DNA of 64,000 bases from Edaphochlamys debaryana. Lineage: Eukaryota > Chlorophyta > Chlorophyceae > Chlamydomonadales. The position numbers were made by a program, and so were the translations under genes. Location of the stretch: positions 62,001 through 126,000 of the forward strand of contig JAEHOE010000157.1 in NCBI GenBank assembly GCA_016858145.1, read 5' to 3'. Of the stretch, positions 36,001 through 48,000 are shown one piece after another (positions within the stretch are counted from its first letter, which is position 1; each line of letters begins with the position of its first letter). The notes below the pieces were generated by a model. The model saw nothing but the letters and a program-made list of their open reading frames with translations. It made no database searches and was not told the origin of the DNA.

Positions 36001-39000
36001 TCAGCTTCACCCCCGTGCTGCCCACCACCTAAATGCCTTGTACCCACCGTCACGCCTCCACCCGCGCCTTCCACCCCGTGCTCACCTCCCTCTGCCCCCG
36101 CCCCTTCGCCCCCCCCACCCCTTAGGTCCTGGCACTGCAGGCCCTGGCCAGCGGCACCCTGGCCCGCCTCGCCGACCACGCCCCCGCCCGCGCCCTGCCG
36201 CTCCTGGGCGAGGCCCTGGCGCCCCCCCTGGACCTCCTCTCCGCCCTCGCCCTGCTGCTGCTCGTGCCGCCCTCGCCCGGGGCCAGCACCGCCGCAGCGG
36301 CGGCAGCAGGTGCGCGCAACGCTGCATGGCGTTGCGGGCCGCACTTGTGCTGCACCAGCCTCTCCCGGCGCCTCTAAGTATCTGACTGATGCACCTGGGT
36401 ACCTGTGACAGCCCTTTTCTCCGTCCGTCCTCCCTCCCCACCCCCACCCAGCCGCCGCCGCCGAGTGCAACCGCTCCTACGTGGCGGCGCTGCTGGCGGC
36501 GGTGGCACAGCACGGGCCGTACGGACACGAGGTGCTCACGCAGGTGCGCCGTACGGCAGTACAGTGGTACGGCGGGTCATGGGACCCGGGACGAGCTGCG
36601 AGCTGTGCCCTAACCTGGCCTTCCCGTGCACCTGCCTACGCGCTGTGTCCTGACCTGGTCTTTCCTCATTGCCGGCAGGTCATCGTCAGCACGCGGGGCG
36701 CGCTGGGAGCCATCATCGCCATGCTGCCCGCCGCCACCGCCGCCGCCTCCGCCGCCTCCGCCACGGGCCCCGGCGCACAGCTGCTCACGGCCCGCGGCGG
36801 CGGCGGCGGCGGGGGCGGCGGGGCGGCGGGCCTCGACCGTGACCAGCTGCAGTCCGCCCCCGCCTCCACCGACCTCGCCACCGCCTCCTCGGGCGGCCTC
36901 GGCCCCAGCGGCGGGCTCCGCTCCGCCGGGCCCTCGGGCGCCCTCAACTCCTCGCTCCGCCCCGAGTCCGCCGCCGCCTCGCCCGGAGCCGGAACCGGAA
37001 CCGGAGCCGGGCTCGGATCTGGATCTGGGTCCGGTCCGGACGTGTTTGAGGACGCGCCTGCTGTGGGCGTGGAGGCGGCGCTGGCGCTGTGCGGGGTGGC
37101 GGCCAGCAGCCGGGAGGTGGCGCGGGTGCTGGCGGCCAAGACCACGCTCCTGGGCACCCTGCTGGCAGTGCTGAGGGAGCGGAGGACGGGTGGGCGAGAT
37201 CTGGGGTTTGGTTAAGGGGTGGGACACAAGGTGGGGTAAGAGTGTGCTTCGTTGTTGGAGGGTGGCTTCTGCGCTGCGTGGCGCGGGCCATATGTGGTGG
37301 GAGGGTAGCCCAGCTGTTGTTAGGGTATCTTGGGGTGTTGGAAGCGGGGCCTGACGGTCGCACCCCTGCCCTGCACCCCCCCGCCCCCCAGCGGCCCTGG
37401 TGGCCCCCGCCGGCGAGCCCGGCACCCCGCCCGGGCAGTGGCAGTGGCAGTGGTGGGCGGCGCTCAAGGGGCGGGTGCTCAAGCTGCTGTGCAGCCTCAC
37501 CACACAGGTGCGTTGGGGGGTGGGGGGTGGGGGGTGGGGGGTGGACGGGGGGCCGGCGGAGGGAAGGGGTTGAAGGTTGATCAACAGTCACCTCCGCGCC
37601 TAACCAGGGGGGCTGAGGGCCTTCAACATGACCACATGACCATTACCTCCCCCCCTCCTCCGCCCCCCCCCTTCCCCAGCTGGGCGAGGCCTCTGTGCGC
37701 TCCGAGCTGGTGGCGGACAGCGGCCCCTGACACGTGCCCATACACACACGGCCCCCCTGATACCCCCCTCCCCCCCCCCCGCCCCAGCTGGGCGAGGCCA
37801 CTGTGCGCTCCGAGCTGGTGGCGGACAGCGGCCCCTGACACGTGCCCATACACACACGGCCCCCCTGACACCCCCCTCCCCCCCCCCCGCCCCAGCTGGG
37901 CGAGGCCTCTGTGCGCTCCGAGCTGGTGGCGGACAGCGGCCTGGTGCCGGCGCTGCTGGCCTGCCTGGCGCCCGCGCAGGCGCCGGGGGTGGTGGCGGGG
38001 GCGCTGCAGTGGCTGGCGCTGCTGCTGGGGCACAGCGCCTTCGCGGTGGAGCGGATGCAGGGTGGGGGGGGGGGGGGGGGGGGCTGTTGGAGGAGGGGTG
38101 GGATGGGGGTGGGCACTGAGGTCGCGCTAGCTTGGGCTTGGGGATACTTCTCTTAGCCCCTGTAGCGGCCATCCCCACCACGCGGACCGCACGCTCGGCC
38201 TCACTCGACGTCCTCCACCTCCTTTCCTTCTCTCGCGCAGGCCCCACCGCCAACGAGGTCCTGGCCAGAGTGCTGGAGCTGCTGGAGCTGGTGCCCCCCT
38301 CCCTCGCCCTAGCGGCGGTGGGACCCGCCACCCCCTCACGCGCCGGCTCCCTAGCCGCCCTGCTGGCAGGCGGCGCCGCCAGCCCCGCCGCCGGCAGCGG
38401 CGCCGGGGGTTTCGGCGCCGCCGCCACAGCTGCCGCCGCCGCTGCCGCCGCCGGCAGCCCCAGCAGCCGCGGTATGAAGCTGGGCGGGCCGGGACAGGGC
38501 GGCGGTGGCGGCGGCGGGGGCCAGCGGAGCTCCCCGGCCTTTGACCGGAACGTGAGCCACGTCAGCCGCGGCGGCGAGTCCGTTTTCAACACTTCCCTCC
38601 GCGGCGGCGGCGGCGCGCTGTCGGCGCCGCTCTCGCCGCCGCCCGTCGGCAACTCCTTGAACAGCTCCCTCAGGGGTGGCGGCGCCGCCGGCCTCAACAC
38701 CAGCCTCCGCTCCCTCGGTTACGCCAGCGGCGGCTTCGCCGGCGGCGGCGGCGGCGGCAGATTCGACCTGGCGGCGGGCGACCCCGCCGTCGCGGCGGCG
38801 GCGGCCGTGACGCTTCATCTTCTGGCCGAGGCCAGCTCTGCCGTACGTTCGCAGCTGTGCTCCGTACCAGGGCTGGTGGGGGCGCTGGTACGGCAGGTGC
38901 ACGAGCTGCTGGAGGCGCTGGCGGAGGACGGGTGAGAACCGAGGCGGGTGGATCTGGATCTTGATCTTTATCTGTATCTGTGACGGATTGGCTCTTGGAC

Positions 39001-42000
39001 GTGCTCGTACCGTCTATGTCTTCTTGTCCTTCCGTCGCACGCAAGCCCATCCACGCCCACTCACCCACCCCAACCTCCGTATGCCCACCCCTGCAGCTAC
39101 CTGCTCCCCGCCACCACCGCCACGCGCCTCTCGGCCCTCCTCTCCACGCTGTGTTGCCTGGCCGACTCAGGGGGCCCGGGCGGGGGCGGCGGCCTGGGCA
39201 GCCTGGACGCGCCCCTGCGCCTGCTGCGCCGCAAGAGCTCCGTCATGGGCTCCGGCAACGCACGCCGCCACTTCAAGCGCGTCAGCAGCACGGCCAGTAC
39301 GGATCTGCACGCATCGCACGGCCACATGCATGGGCACATGCATGGAGGCGGCGGCGGCGGAGGAGGGGGTGGAGGAGGAGGCGATGGGAAGGGGCGGGGC
39401 AGCGGGGGCGTGCCGATGGATGGGGGCGCGGGCGGAGGCGGAGGCGGCGGGGCAGGGCCCGGCGGCGCAGGGAGCGGGTGCGAGTGCGCGTCGGATGCCG
39501 TACAGCAGATGCTGGACACGCCGTACTGCCTGGACGTGCTGTGCGACGCCATCGACTCGGTGCACGCCGTACAGGTGGGGGGGCTCACTCATCATACCGC
39601 TTCGGGACAGTCAGCGCCCCTCAGCCCTCACCGCTACGTACAGCATCGCTGGGCTTGCCACGACTGGTTCTGAGCTCGTAAGGATCGATTCCCCACGCGT
39701 CCATCCTGCAACCCACGCAGGAGGCGGAGGAGCGCGCCCTGCACGCCCGCAGCGCCGGGGGCCTGGGCCTGGGGGGGCCGGGGGCGGGGGCGGCCAGCGG
39801 CGGCGGCGCAGCCGGCGCGGGCAGCAGCGGCCGCCCCGGCGGCTCCACAGCGCGTGTGCTGGCGGCCGCCTTCCCCGGGGCTCCGCCTTTGAGCCCCGTG
39901 GCCGTGATCCCCCTGGGGGGCCCGGGGGGCGGCGCGGGCAGCTCGGGCAGCCCCACGCGGCTGAGGCCGATGCCGCTGTCGCCCAACGGAGGCCAGGTGA
40001 GGGGCTGAGTGGTGGACTGCAAGTTGGCAGGGAGGCCTGGGGTGGCTTCCGTTGATTCAGATGACCTCATCTTCCCGCCTACTTAGTTTCCGTTTCCGGT
40101 TCCCGCCCTGTGTTCCTCCTCCGCCCCTCCCCAGTACGGCAGCGAGGGCGGGCAGGACTCCGGCTCCGTGTGGGCCACGGCCAGCGTGCAGAGCCCCGGG
40201 GGAGCCGCCAGCCCCGTGAGGCGCCGCCGGAGGTCCAGCGCCGCGGGGCACCAGGGTGCGGGGGGTGCGGGGGACAGGGGGGCGGTGGCCTCCGTGGTGC
40301 AGGGTGGGGCGGGCGAGACCGTCCTGGGATTTGCATGTGGCAGGTCAGACCGTGCAGTGACCGCACTTTGCCCTAACCCCGCAACCCCCCTCCCCCCTTT
40401 CGCCCCCCTGCTCTCGCCGCCCCCGCCGCCCCCCCAGACGCCGCCTGGCTCGCTGCCGCCTCCTCCGCGGCCGAGCGCGCCTCCGCCTCCCAGCTGGCAG
40501 ACATACGCCGCTCGGCCCTGATGCTGCTGCAGGCAAGCCGGGGGGCACGGCGCAGCACGCCTCATGATATCGCAACTTACCAGCGCCCCCTCCCTCCTTG
40601 CACGCGCCCCGATCCCCTTCCCACACCTCCCACCTCCCCTCCCACCTCCCCTCCTACCACGCCTCTCCCTCCCCCCCATCCCCAGCGCCTGGTGGTGCAG
40701 TGGGCGGCTGCTGCCGCGGGCGAGGCCTCCTTCTCCCTGGCGGAGGCGGTGCCGGGGCTCATGGCGGAGCTGGCGGCAGCCACGGGGGGGGCGGGGGGGG
40801 CGGGGCCGCAGCCAGGCACGCCGGGCGGAGCGGCGGAGGGTAGGTGGTGGTGGTGGGGGGGAGGATTCGAGAGCGGTAAGGCGAGGTGCTTGGTGCATTC
40901 TTGCGTTTGAGTTGCGGTGGAGAGCCTAGGGCTGTCAGAGCGGCGTGCCTAGACCGGTCTTGCTACCCGCTGGGATGTGCTGACGCCGCTGCCCTCTCCC
41001 CACCACACCGCCCCAGTGCTCCGAATCGATCACCCTGCGCGTCCCTCCGTCTCCATCCCCTCCACTTCCGCCCCCTCGGGGACGCCCACGTCCGCCCGCA
41101 CCGGCCGCCCCAGCCGCCTGGCGGCCTCGCTGCCGCCGCTGCCGCCCCCGCCGCCGCCGGCGCTGGGGGACGTGGTGATGCTGTCGTACGGCGTGTCGTA
41201 CGGCGGTGGCGTGGACGGCTTGGCGGCGGCACCCCCGGGGCACCCCAACACCGGACTGCTGAGAAGGGTGGTGCAGGTGCGAGGGATACGGGCCTGCTCT
41301 GACATGACTGTGACATCACCACTGGCTAGCTTCATCTGAGGCGCATGTCTTCCCTTCCCAGCCCCTCTACCCCTCCCGCTCCCCCCCCTCTTAGGTGTGC
41401 TGCAAGCTTATGCTCCCCTCCGAGGCGCCCGCGCTGCGCACCCCCGCCACCGCCGTGGTGGGCTGCATCGCCTCCCTGGCCGAGGAGCTGGCGGCGGTGC
41501 TGGCGCTCACACTGCCGCAGGTGGGGGGGGGGGAAGAGCTTGGGCGGAGGGACAAAATGTAGGACCAGGGTAGCACCACAGTACGACCACAGTACGACCA
41601 CAGTACGACCACAGTACAACCACAGTACGACCACGGTAGGACCACAGTAGCCCCTCCGTGCGACCACAGTAGCGCCATGGTACGTTCACGTGTGCGCTTC
41701 CATCGCCCCCCCCAACCCATCCACAGCTCCTGGACCGGCTGCTGGACTGCCTGGGCCTGCTGGCGGGGGGCGGGGCAGCGGCGCACGGCACAGCGCCGCC
41801 CACCCCCTCCTCCCCCGCCGGCGGCGCCAACGCCTCCGCCAGCCCCATCGCCGCCGCCGCCGCCAGCACGCTGCGCGGCGGCGGCAAGGGCGACGGCGGC
41901 GGCGGCGCAGCGGGGCCCGGCGGCGGCGGCCCTGGCGGCGGCGCTGACGGCGGCGGCGGCGGCGACGGGGGCATGGGCGAGCTGCAGGGGCGGCTGGCTC

Positions 42001-45000
42001 TGGACGCTGAGGCCTCCCTCACCGCCCTGGACCTGCTCCTGCAGCTGGCGGGGAACGAGTGGGCCAAGGTGCTGGGACGGAGGGGGCTGTCGGGGTGTGT
42101 TGGGATCTCGGGCGGGAGGGGTCGGCAGCAGCCCCTCGCTGCCCAACTGTGGAGGCCAATACGGCGTGACAGAGAGGGCAACAACTGCATCCTGCACCCG
42201 TTGAATGCCCTCTTTCCTGCTCACCTCCGCCCCCCCCCCCCCCCAGTCCCGTGTGGCCAACCACCCCCGCCTGGCCGAGGCCCTGGACGCCCTCCTGGAG
42301 GAGGACGCAGCCGTGACGCTGCGGGCGCTGCTGGAGGCGCAGGGGGGGGCGGAGGGGGGCCGGGGCGGGGGGGCGGGGGGCGGAGGCGGGGGGGCGCACG
42401 GTCACGGACACGCTGCGGCGGGCGGTGGCAGGCACGGGCAGAGCGGCGGTGGCCACGGGCACGGACACGGGCACGGCAGCCCGCACGCTGCCGGCGGGAG
42501 CAGCAGCAGTGGCGGAGCCGGAGGAGAGCTGCGGCGCGGAGGCGGGGGCGGAGGGCCGCACGAGGGGGCCGGGGGCGGGGGTCACGGGGGTGCCCCCTCG
42601 CTGCACCCCCAGCGCCTCGACACCGCCAGCAGCCAGGCCAGCAACGCGCCGGGTGAGGAGGACCCGTAGGGGGAGGGTGGAGGTGGGGGTGGAGGTGGAG
42701 GTGGTGGTGGTGGTGGTGGTGGTGGGGATGGTGTGTGGGGAGCGGTGGGAGGCCAGAGGCTGCAGCGCGCCCTGCGTCCGTGGCTTCACCGATTGACCCC
42801 TGCTTCCTGGCCCCCTGGCCCCCCAAACCCCCAACACACTAGCCTTCCTCCCGTGCTCTCATCCCCTGACCACCAACTCCAATACCGGGCGCCTGACCTC
42901 CCAACACCTCCCCCCTTCCCCGACCCCCCCAGGCACCCCCGACAAGATGACCCCCTGACCCCCTGACCCCCTGACCCCCTGACCCCCTGACCCCCTGACC
43001 CCCTGACCCCCTGACCCCCTGACCCCCTGACCCCCTGACCCTCTGACCCTCTGACCCCCTGACCCCCTGACCCCCTGACCCCCTGACCCCCTGACCCCCT
43101 GACCTCCCAACACCTCCCCCCTTCCCCGACCCCCCCAGGCACCCCCGACAAGATGACCCCCTGACCCCCTGACCCCCTGACCCCCTGACCCCCTGACCCC
43201 CTGACCCCCTGACCCCCTGACCCCCTGACCCCCTGACCCCCTGACCCCCTGACCCCCTGACCCTCTGACCCCCTGACCCCCTGACCCCCTGACCCCCTGA
43301 CCCCCTGACCTCCCAACACCTCCCCCCTTCCCCGACCCCCCCAGGCACCCCCGACATGATGACCCCCTGACCCCCTGACCCCCTGACCTCCCAACACCTC
43401 CCCCCTTCCCCGACCCCCCCAGGCACCCCCTGACCCCCTGACCCCCTGACCCCCTGACCCCCTGACCCCCTGACCCCCTGACCCCCCCCCAGGCACCCCC
43501 GACAAGATGTCGCTGTCCCTGGCCTCGAGCACCTCGTTCACCACGGGGGGGCCGGGAGGGGGCGTGGCGGACGTGCGGGCAGCTGCGGCGCAGGTGCGGG
43601 ACGCAGGGGAGGTTTGTCCACACTGTCTTTCCCCCCGCTGCTGACTGCAACACCACACCCTCGTCGCGCTGCTGTCCCCTCCCCGGCTTCGCAACCCCTG
43701 CCCTGTCCTACACACACACACCCTTTTCCCCCAGCTCATCGTCGCTCTGGCGCCGCTGGCTGGGCGGCCGCTGGTGCCCCCACCGGGAGGAGGCAGGGGC
43801 AGCCTGCTCAGGTGGGGGCGGGGGGGGGCGCGGGACAGCGCCGGGGTGCCCCATTGCCTGCTGGTCTGGTTGGATCGTCCTGTGATCCCTAACCTGTGAC
43901 CTGATATAACATCTGACCTTCAAATGCTCGAGTTGTCCCCCCCCCCCTTCGCTGCAGCGCCCTGGACTCGCTGGTCCGCGAGGGCGGGCGGCGGGCGGTG
44001 GGCCTGGCCCTGGCCGCCGTGTGGGCGCTGGTGGGCACCCCCGGGGGCGCCCCCGCGGTGGCGGCCTCGGGGGTGCCCCGCTCCCTGGTGGCGCTGCTGC
44101 GGACGCAGGCGCCGCACGGCCAGGCGCCAGCGGACCCCATCGTGCGGGTGCAGGTGGGGGTTGGGTGGGGGGGCAGGGGAGGGGGGCAGGGGCCCAAGGC
44201 AGGGGAGGGGGGCAGGGATGGTAAAGCGTGTTGTTAAACTGCCGTCAAAGCGTGTCGTTAAAGCACCCTCTGTTCGCCGACCCTCAACAATCGACCTACC
44301 ACGCACGCCTCTCCCCCCCCCCCATCAGGCCGTGGGTGTGGTTGCGGGCCTGGTCCAGCGGCTTGACGCTGGGGCGGCCTCGGCGCTGGCGGCGGTGGAG
44401 GGGCTGGCGGCGGCGCTGCTGGACGCCATGGCGGCCGCCGCGGACACACTGCTGCGGTCGCTCAAGCACAGCGGGGGGAACTCGAGCGGGGGCGGCATGC
44501 ACCCGCACTCCCAGTCCCACCACCCCCACTTCAACGCCGCCCCGGCTACAACAGCCCCGGTGCCTGGACCCCAGGGGGCGGGGGCGGGGGCGGCTGCTCA
44601 GCAGGCGGTTCCTGCGTCGCAGGCGGGGCCGACGGTGCTGGTGCACCTGGGGGCGCACAGCCACGGCCCTGGGCAGGGACCGGCGGGGCAGGGGCAGGGG
44701 GTGGGGCAGGCGCCGCCGCCCGCCCGGCCGCCGCCAGTCAAGACCAGCGGGGGCGGGGCCGGTGGAAGCGGCGCCCTGTTTGGGAGCAGCGGTGAGCATG
44801 CTGGCGGTTTGCTCGAGTGCGGACACCCTTGCTGCGCTCTATAGCATGCACCAACAGCATTGCTCCGTGATCCCGCCTACCTCTGCTTCACCGCCTGCCC
44901 TCCTGCCCCCCCCCCCAGGCGAGCTGCCCGACGTCGAGGCGGTGGAGGGGGCGGTGCAGCAGCTGCTGTGGGCCGTGGCGGCGGTGGCGGCGCTGTCCCG

Positions 45001-48000
45001 ATCGGCGGCGGTGGCGGCGCGGTTCGCATCGCTCAAGGCGCTGGCGCCCGCACTGCTGGCGGCGCTCAAGGTGGGGGAGGGGGGAGCGTGCCGTGCGGAG
45101 CGTGCTGCGCATGACGTGCTGTGCGACGCAGGCTGCGTCCTGCGTGCTAGGAGATGGGTAACCGCAGACCAGCCTTACCCTGACACCCCGCTCCGCACCC
45201 TCCGCCCTCCGCCCCACTCCCCCAGCTCCGCCCCCACGGTATCCAGCTCTACATTGCCCGCTCCCCACACGTGCCCACCCGCCCTTACACACACGGCCCC
45301 CCCTGACACGCCCCCCCTGACACCCCCCTCCACTTACCCCCCCCCCCCCAGCTCCGCCCCCACGGCATCCAGCTCTACGCCGCGGGCCTGGTGGGCAACC
45401 TGGCGGGGCACTCGGCCACCTCTGCGGTCATCGCGGGCGTGCGGGGCGTGGGCCGAGAGCTGGTGCGGCAGCTGAGGGAGAGCGGGCTGGACCCGGGGGA
45501 GGCCGCCACGGAGCCGCTGCTGGGTGAGGGGGGGTGGGCGGGGGGTGGGGTGGGTAGCCGTGAGGGGGGTGAGTTGGGGCTGGGGCTGGGGCTGGTCAAG
45601 GGGCGGGGGGAGGGGGCTGCCAGGGTGGGTAATCGCGCCTGGCTAGGGGACTTGCAAGGCTGTCAAGTGTGGCTTGGTGTGCTAGAGCTCGTACCCCCGC
45701 ACACGTGGCGCCTTCTTCCTTGGTCCCCCTGCCTCCCCAGCCGCCGTCCGCAACCTGGCGGCCTCGGAGCGGGGCCGTGCGGAGCTGGCGGCCGACCCCG
45801 CCACTGTGCCCTGCCTGGTGAGGGGGCTCACGGCGGCGGCGCCGCTGGGGGGAGGCGGCGGCGGCGGCGCGGCGGCGGGGCAGCAGCTGGCGGCGGCGGC
45901 GCTGGCGGCGGCGGCGGCGGACGCCTCGCCGCGGGCACACGCAGTGCAGGTGGGGAAAGGGTGGATGGGGAATGGAGCCGCGTAGGTGGTTGCCTCTCTG
46001 CCCAGACGCATGCAGCCCGACTGCCTTGTCCTCCGCTCGCCTTTGCCTCCCAAGCCGACTCACCTGGCCGCATCCCCTCATCCCCTCTTCCCCCCCGCCC
46101 CCCTCCCCAGCTGCTTGCCGCTGCAGCTCTGGCCAATCTGTCCGCCGACCGCTGCGGCCTCGAGGTGGGCGGGGGGGGCGGGAGGGCCCATGTATGGTGG
46201 GCGCATGGGGCCGGGGCGTACCGGGGCCTGTGCCCCACTCCGCCTCCTGACTGGACCAGTGCCTCCCTATCTCGGCACTGCCTCTCCCCCTGCCTGTCCT
46301 CTTCCACTATCTCATTCCCCCCTTTACCGTGTCTACCCCCCCTCCCCCCCTGTCAGGCCATGGTTGCCGACCAGGAGCTGCTGCTGCCCCCCCTGTGGGC
46401 CCTGGCGCGGAGCCTGGTGGTGCAGCAGGTGGGGGCACAGCGGGGGGGAGGGGGGGCCGGAGAATGGAAGATGCAGGGGGAGAGGGGGAGAGGGGACGCT
46501 TCCTTCTCGAGGTTGCCTCCTGTGCTTAACCCCTCCTCCCTTCCTCCCGTCCCTCCACCCCTCGCAGCAGACGCCGGCCGCGGTCTCTGGCGGCGCCGGT
46601 GGCAGCACCGCCGCTCCCCCCGGCGCCGGGGGCCTGGGCGGCGGCGTGGAGTGGGTGCTGACTCGGCGCGTGGGCAGCCGGCTGCGGCTGTTCGTGTGCG
46701 TGCTGCTGGCCAACGCCATGACGCACCCCGTGCTCGCCAAGGTGGGGGGCCGCAACAGAGACACAACAGGGACCTCGGCCTCCTTGCACTCTGCTTTCCC
46801 CCCTGTTCCCCTGTTCCCCTGTTCCCCTGTTCCCCCTCTGCGCACATGAAGGAAGCACACGCCGTTGCCTTGGAACCCTCGGCTAGCACGCCTATACACA
46901 CATGCCCCCCTGACACCCCCCTCCGCCCCCCCCCCAGTCGAGCCTCACCCTGCACGACGCCATGCCCACTCTGGCGGCACTGGTGCTGGCGCTGCCGGGG
47001 CCCTCGAGGCACGCAGCGCAGGTGGGTGTTACAGGTCCCGCGTCGCTGCGCGCCTTGCACCATGGCTGCTGCTCCACTCCACTCACGTCCTTACAGGGGG
47101 CAGGATAATGGAGGGGGGTTGTAGGGGCGCCTCGCGTCGCCGCCCGCCATACATGCGCCGTATCCTCTGCTGTCCGGTTGCCACCAATGACCGCGCTCTC
47201 GCCCCCTCCACACCCTCCACACCCAAGGCCGACCCGCTCGCCCCGCTGCGCCCCCGCCGTCAGCGCTGTGCGGCGGTGGCGGTGCTGGAGGCCCTCCAGG
47301 CGCTGCTGGGGGCGGCGGGGGCGCGGGCGCTGGCGGGGCTGCAGGTGTGTGTGTGGGGGGGGGGGGGATGATGGGAAGGGGCTGCTCGCGTGGGTTGACA
47401 TGGTTGACGGATTGAGTCATATGGCGCCGGGAAACTTGGAATTCCTCGTGTGGGCAGGCATACCAAGCAACGTGTGTGCGCGGTCCTTGTCCCCCCCCCC
47501 CCAACGGGCTCCCCCCCAGGGCCGCCCCGCCAAGACCAACACCAACGCAGCCCTGGCCGCAGCGGTGGCGGCCGCAGCCGCCATGGGACCTCCCTCGCCC
47601 GCACGCGCCGGATCCCCCGGCAGCGCCGCCGGCAGCCTGTCTGGCGGCGCGGGGCCCGGGCCCGGCGGGCCCAGCCTGGGCCCGGCCCCGCCCGCCCCGG
47701 GCCCCGGCGCGCCCGGCTCCCCCGCCCGCCTGGCCCACCTGATCGATCACGTGATGGACCTCCTGGCCTGGGTGGACTTCCACAGCGCGGAGGAGGTGGC
47801 GGGTGAGGGTGTGTGTGTGTGTGTGTGTGTGTGTAGGAAGCTGGTTGTGCTAGGGCTACGCGTGTGTAGGTGTGGGGGAGGGTAACCCGGGATTGGGGCT
47901 CTTGCGTGGCCTTGACTTACACCTGTCCTCGTCTTCCTGGCTGTCCCACCCTCTTCCCCTTCTCCTCCCCCCCCCCAGCCGACCCCGGCAACGCGGGCAT

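Noticed and set aside
42786..43739. Long minus-strand open frame of repeating GVRGSGGQ
   Set aside because: It is the reverse reading of an 8-bp intronic repeat without stops; it has no gene context and arises in any frame of the array.
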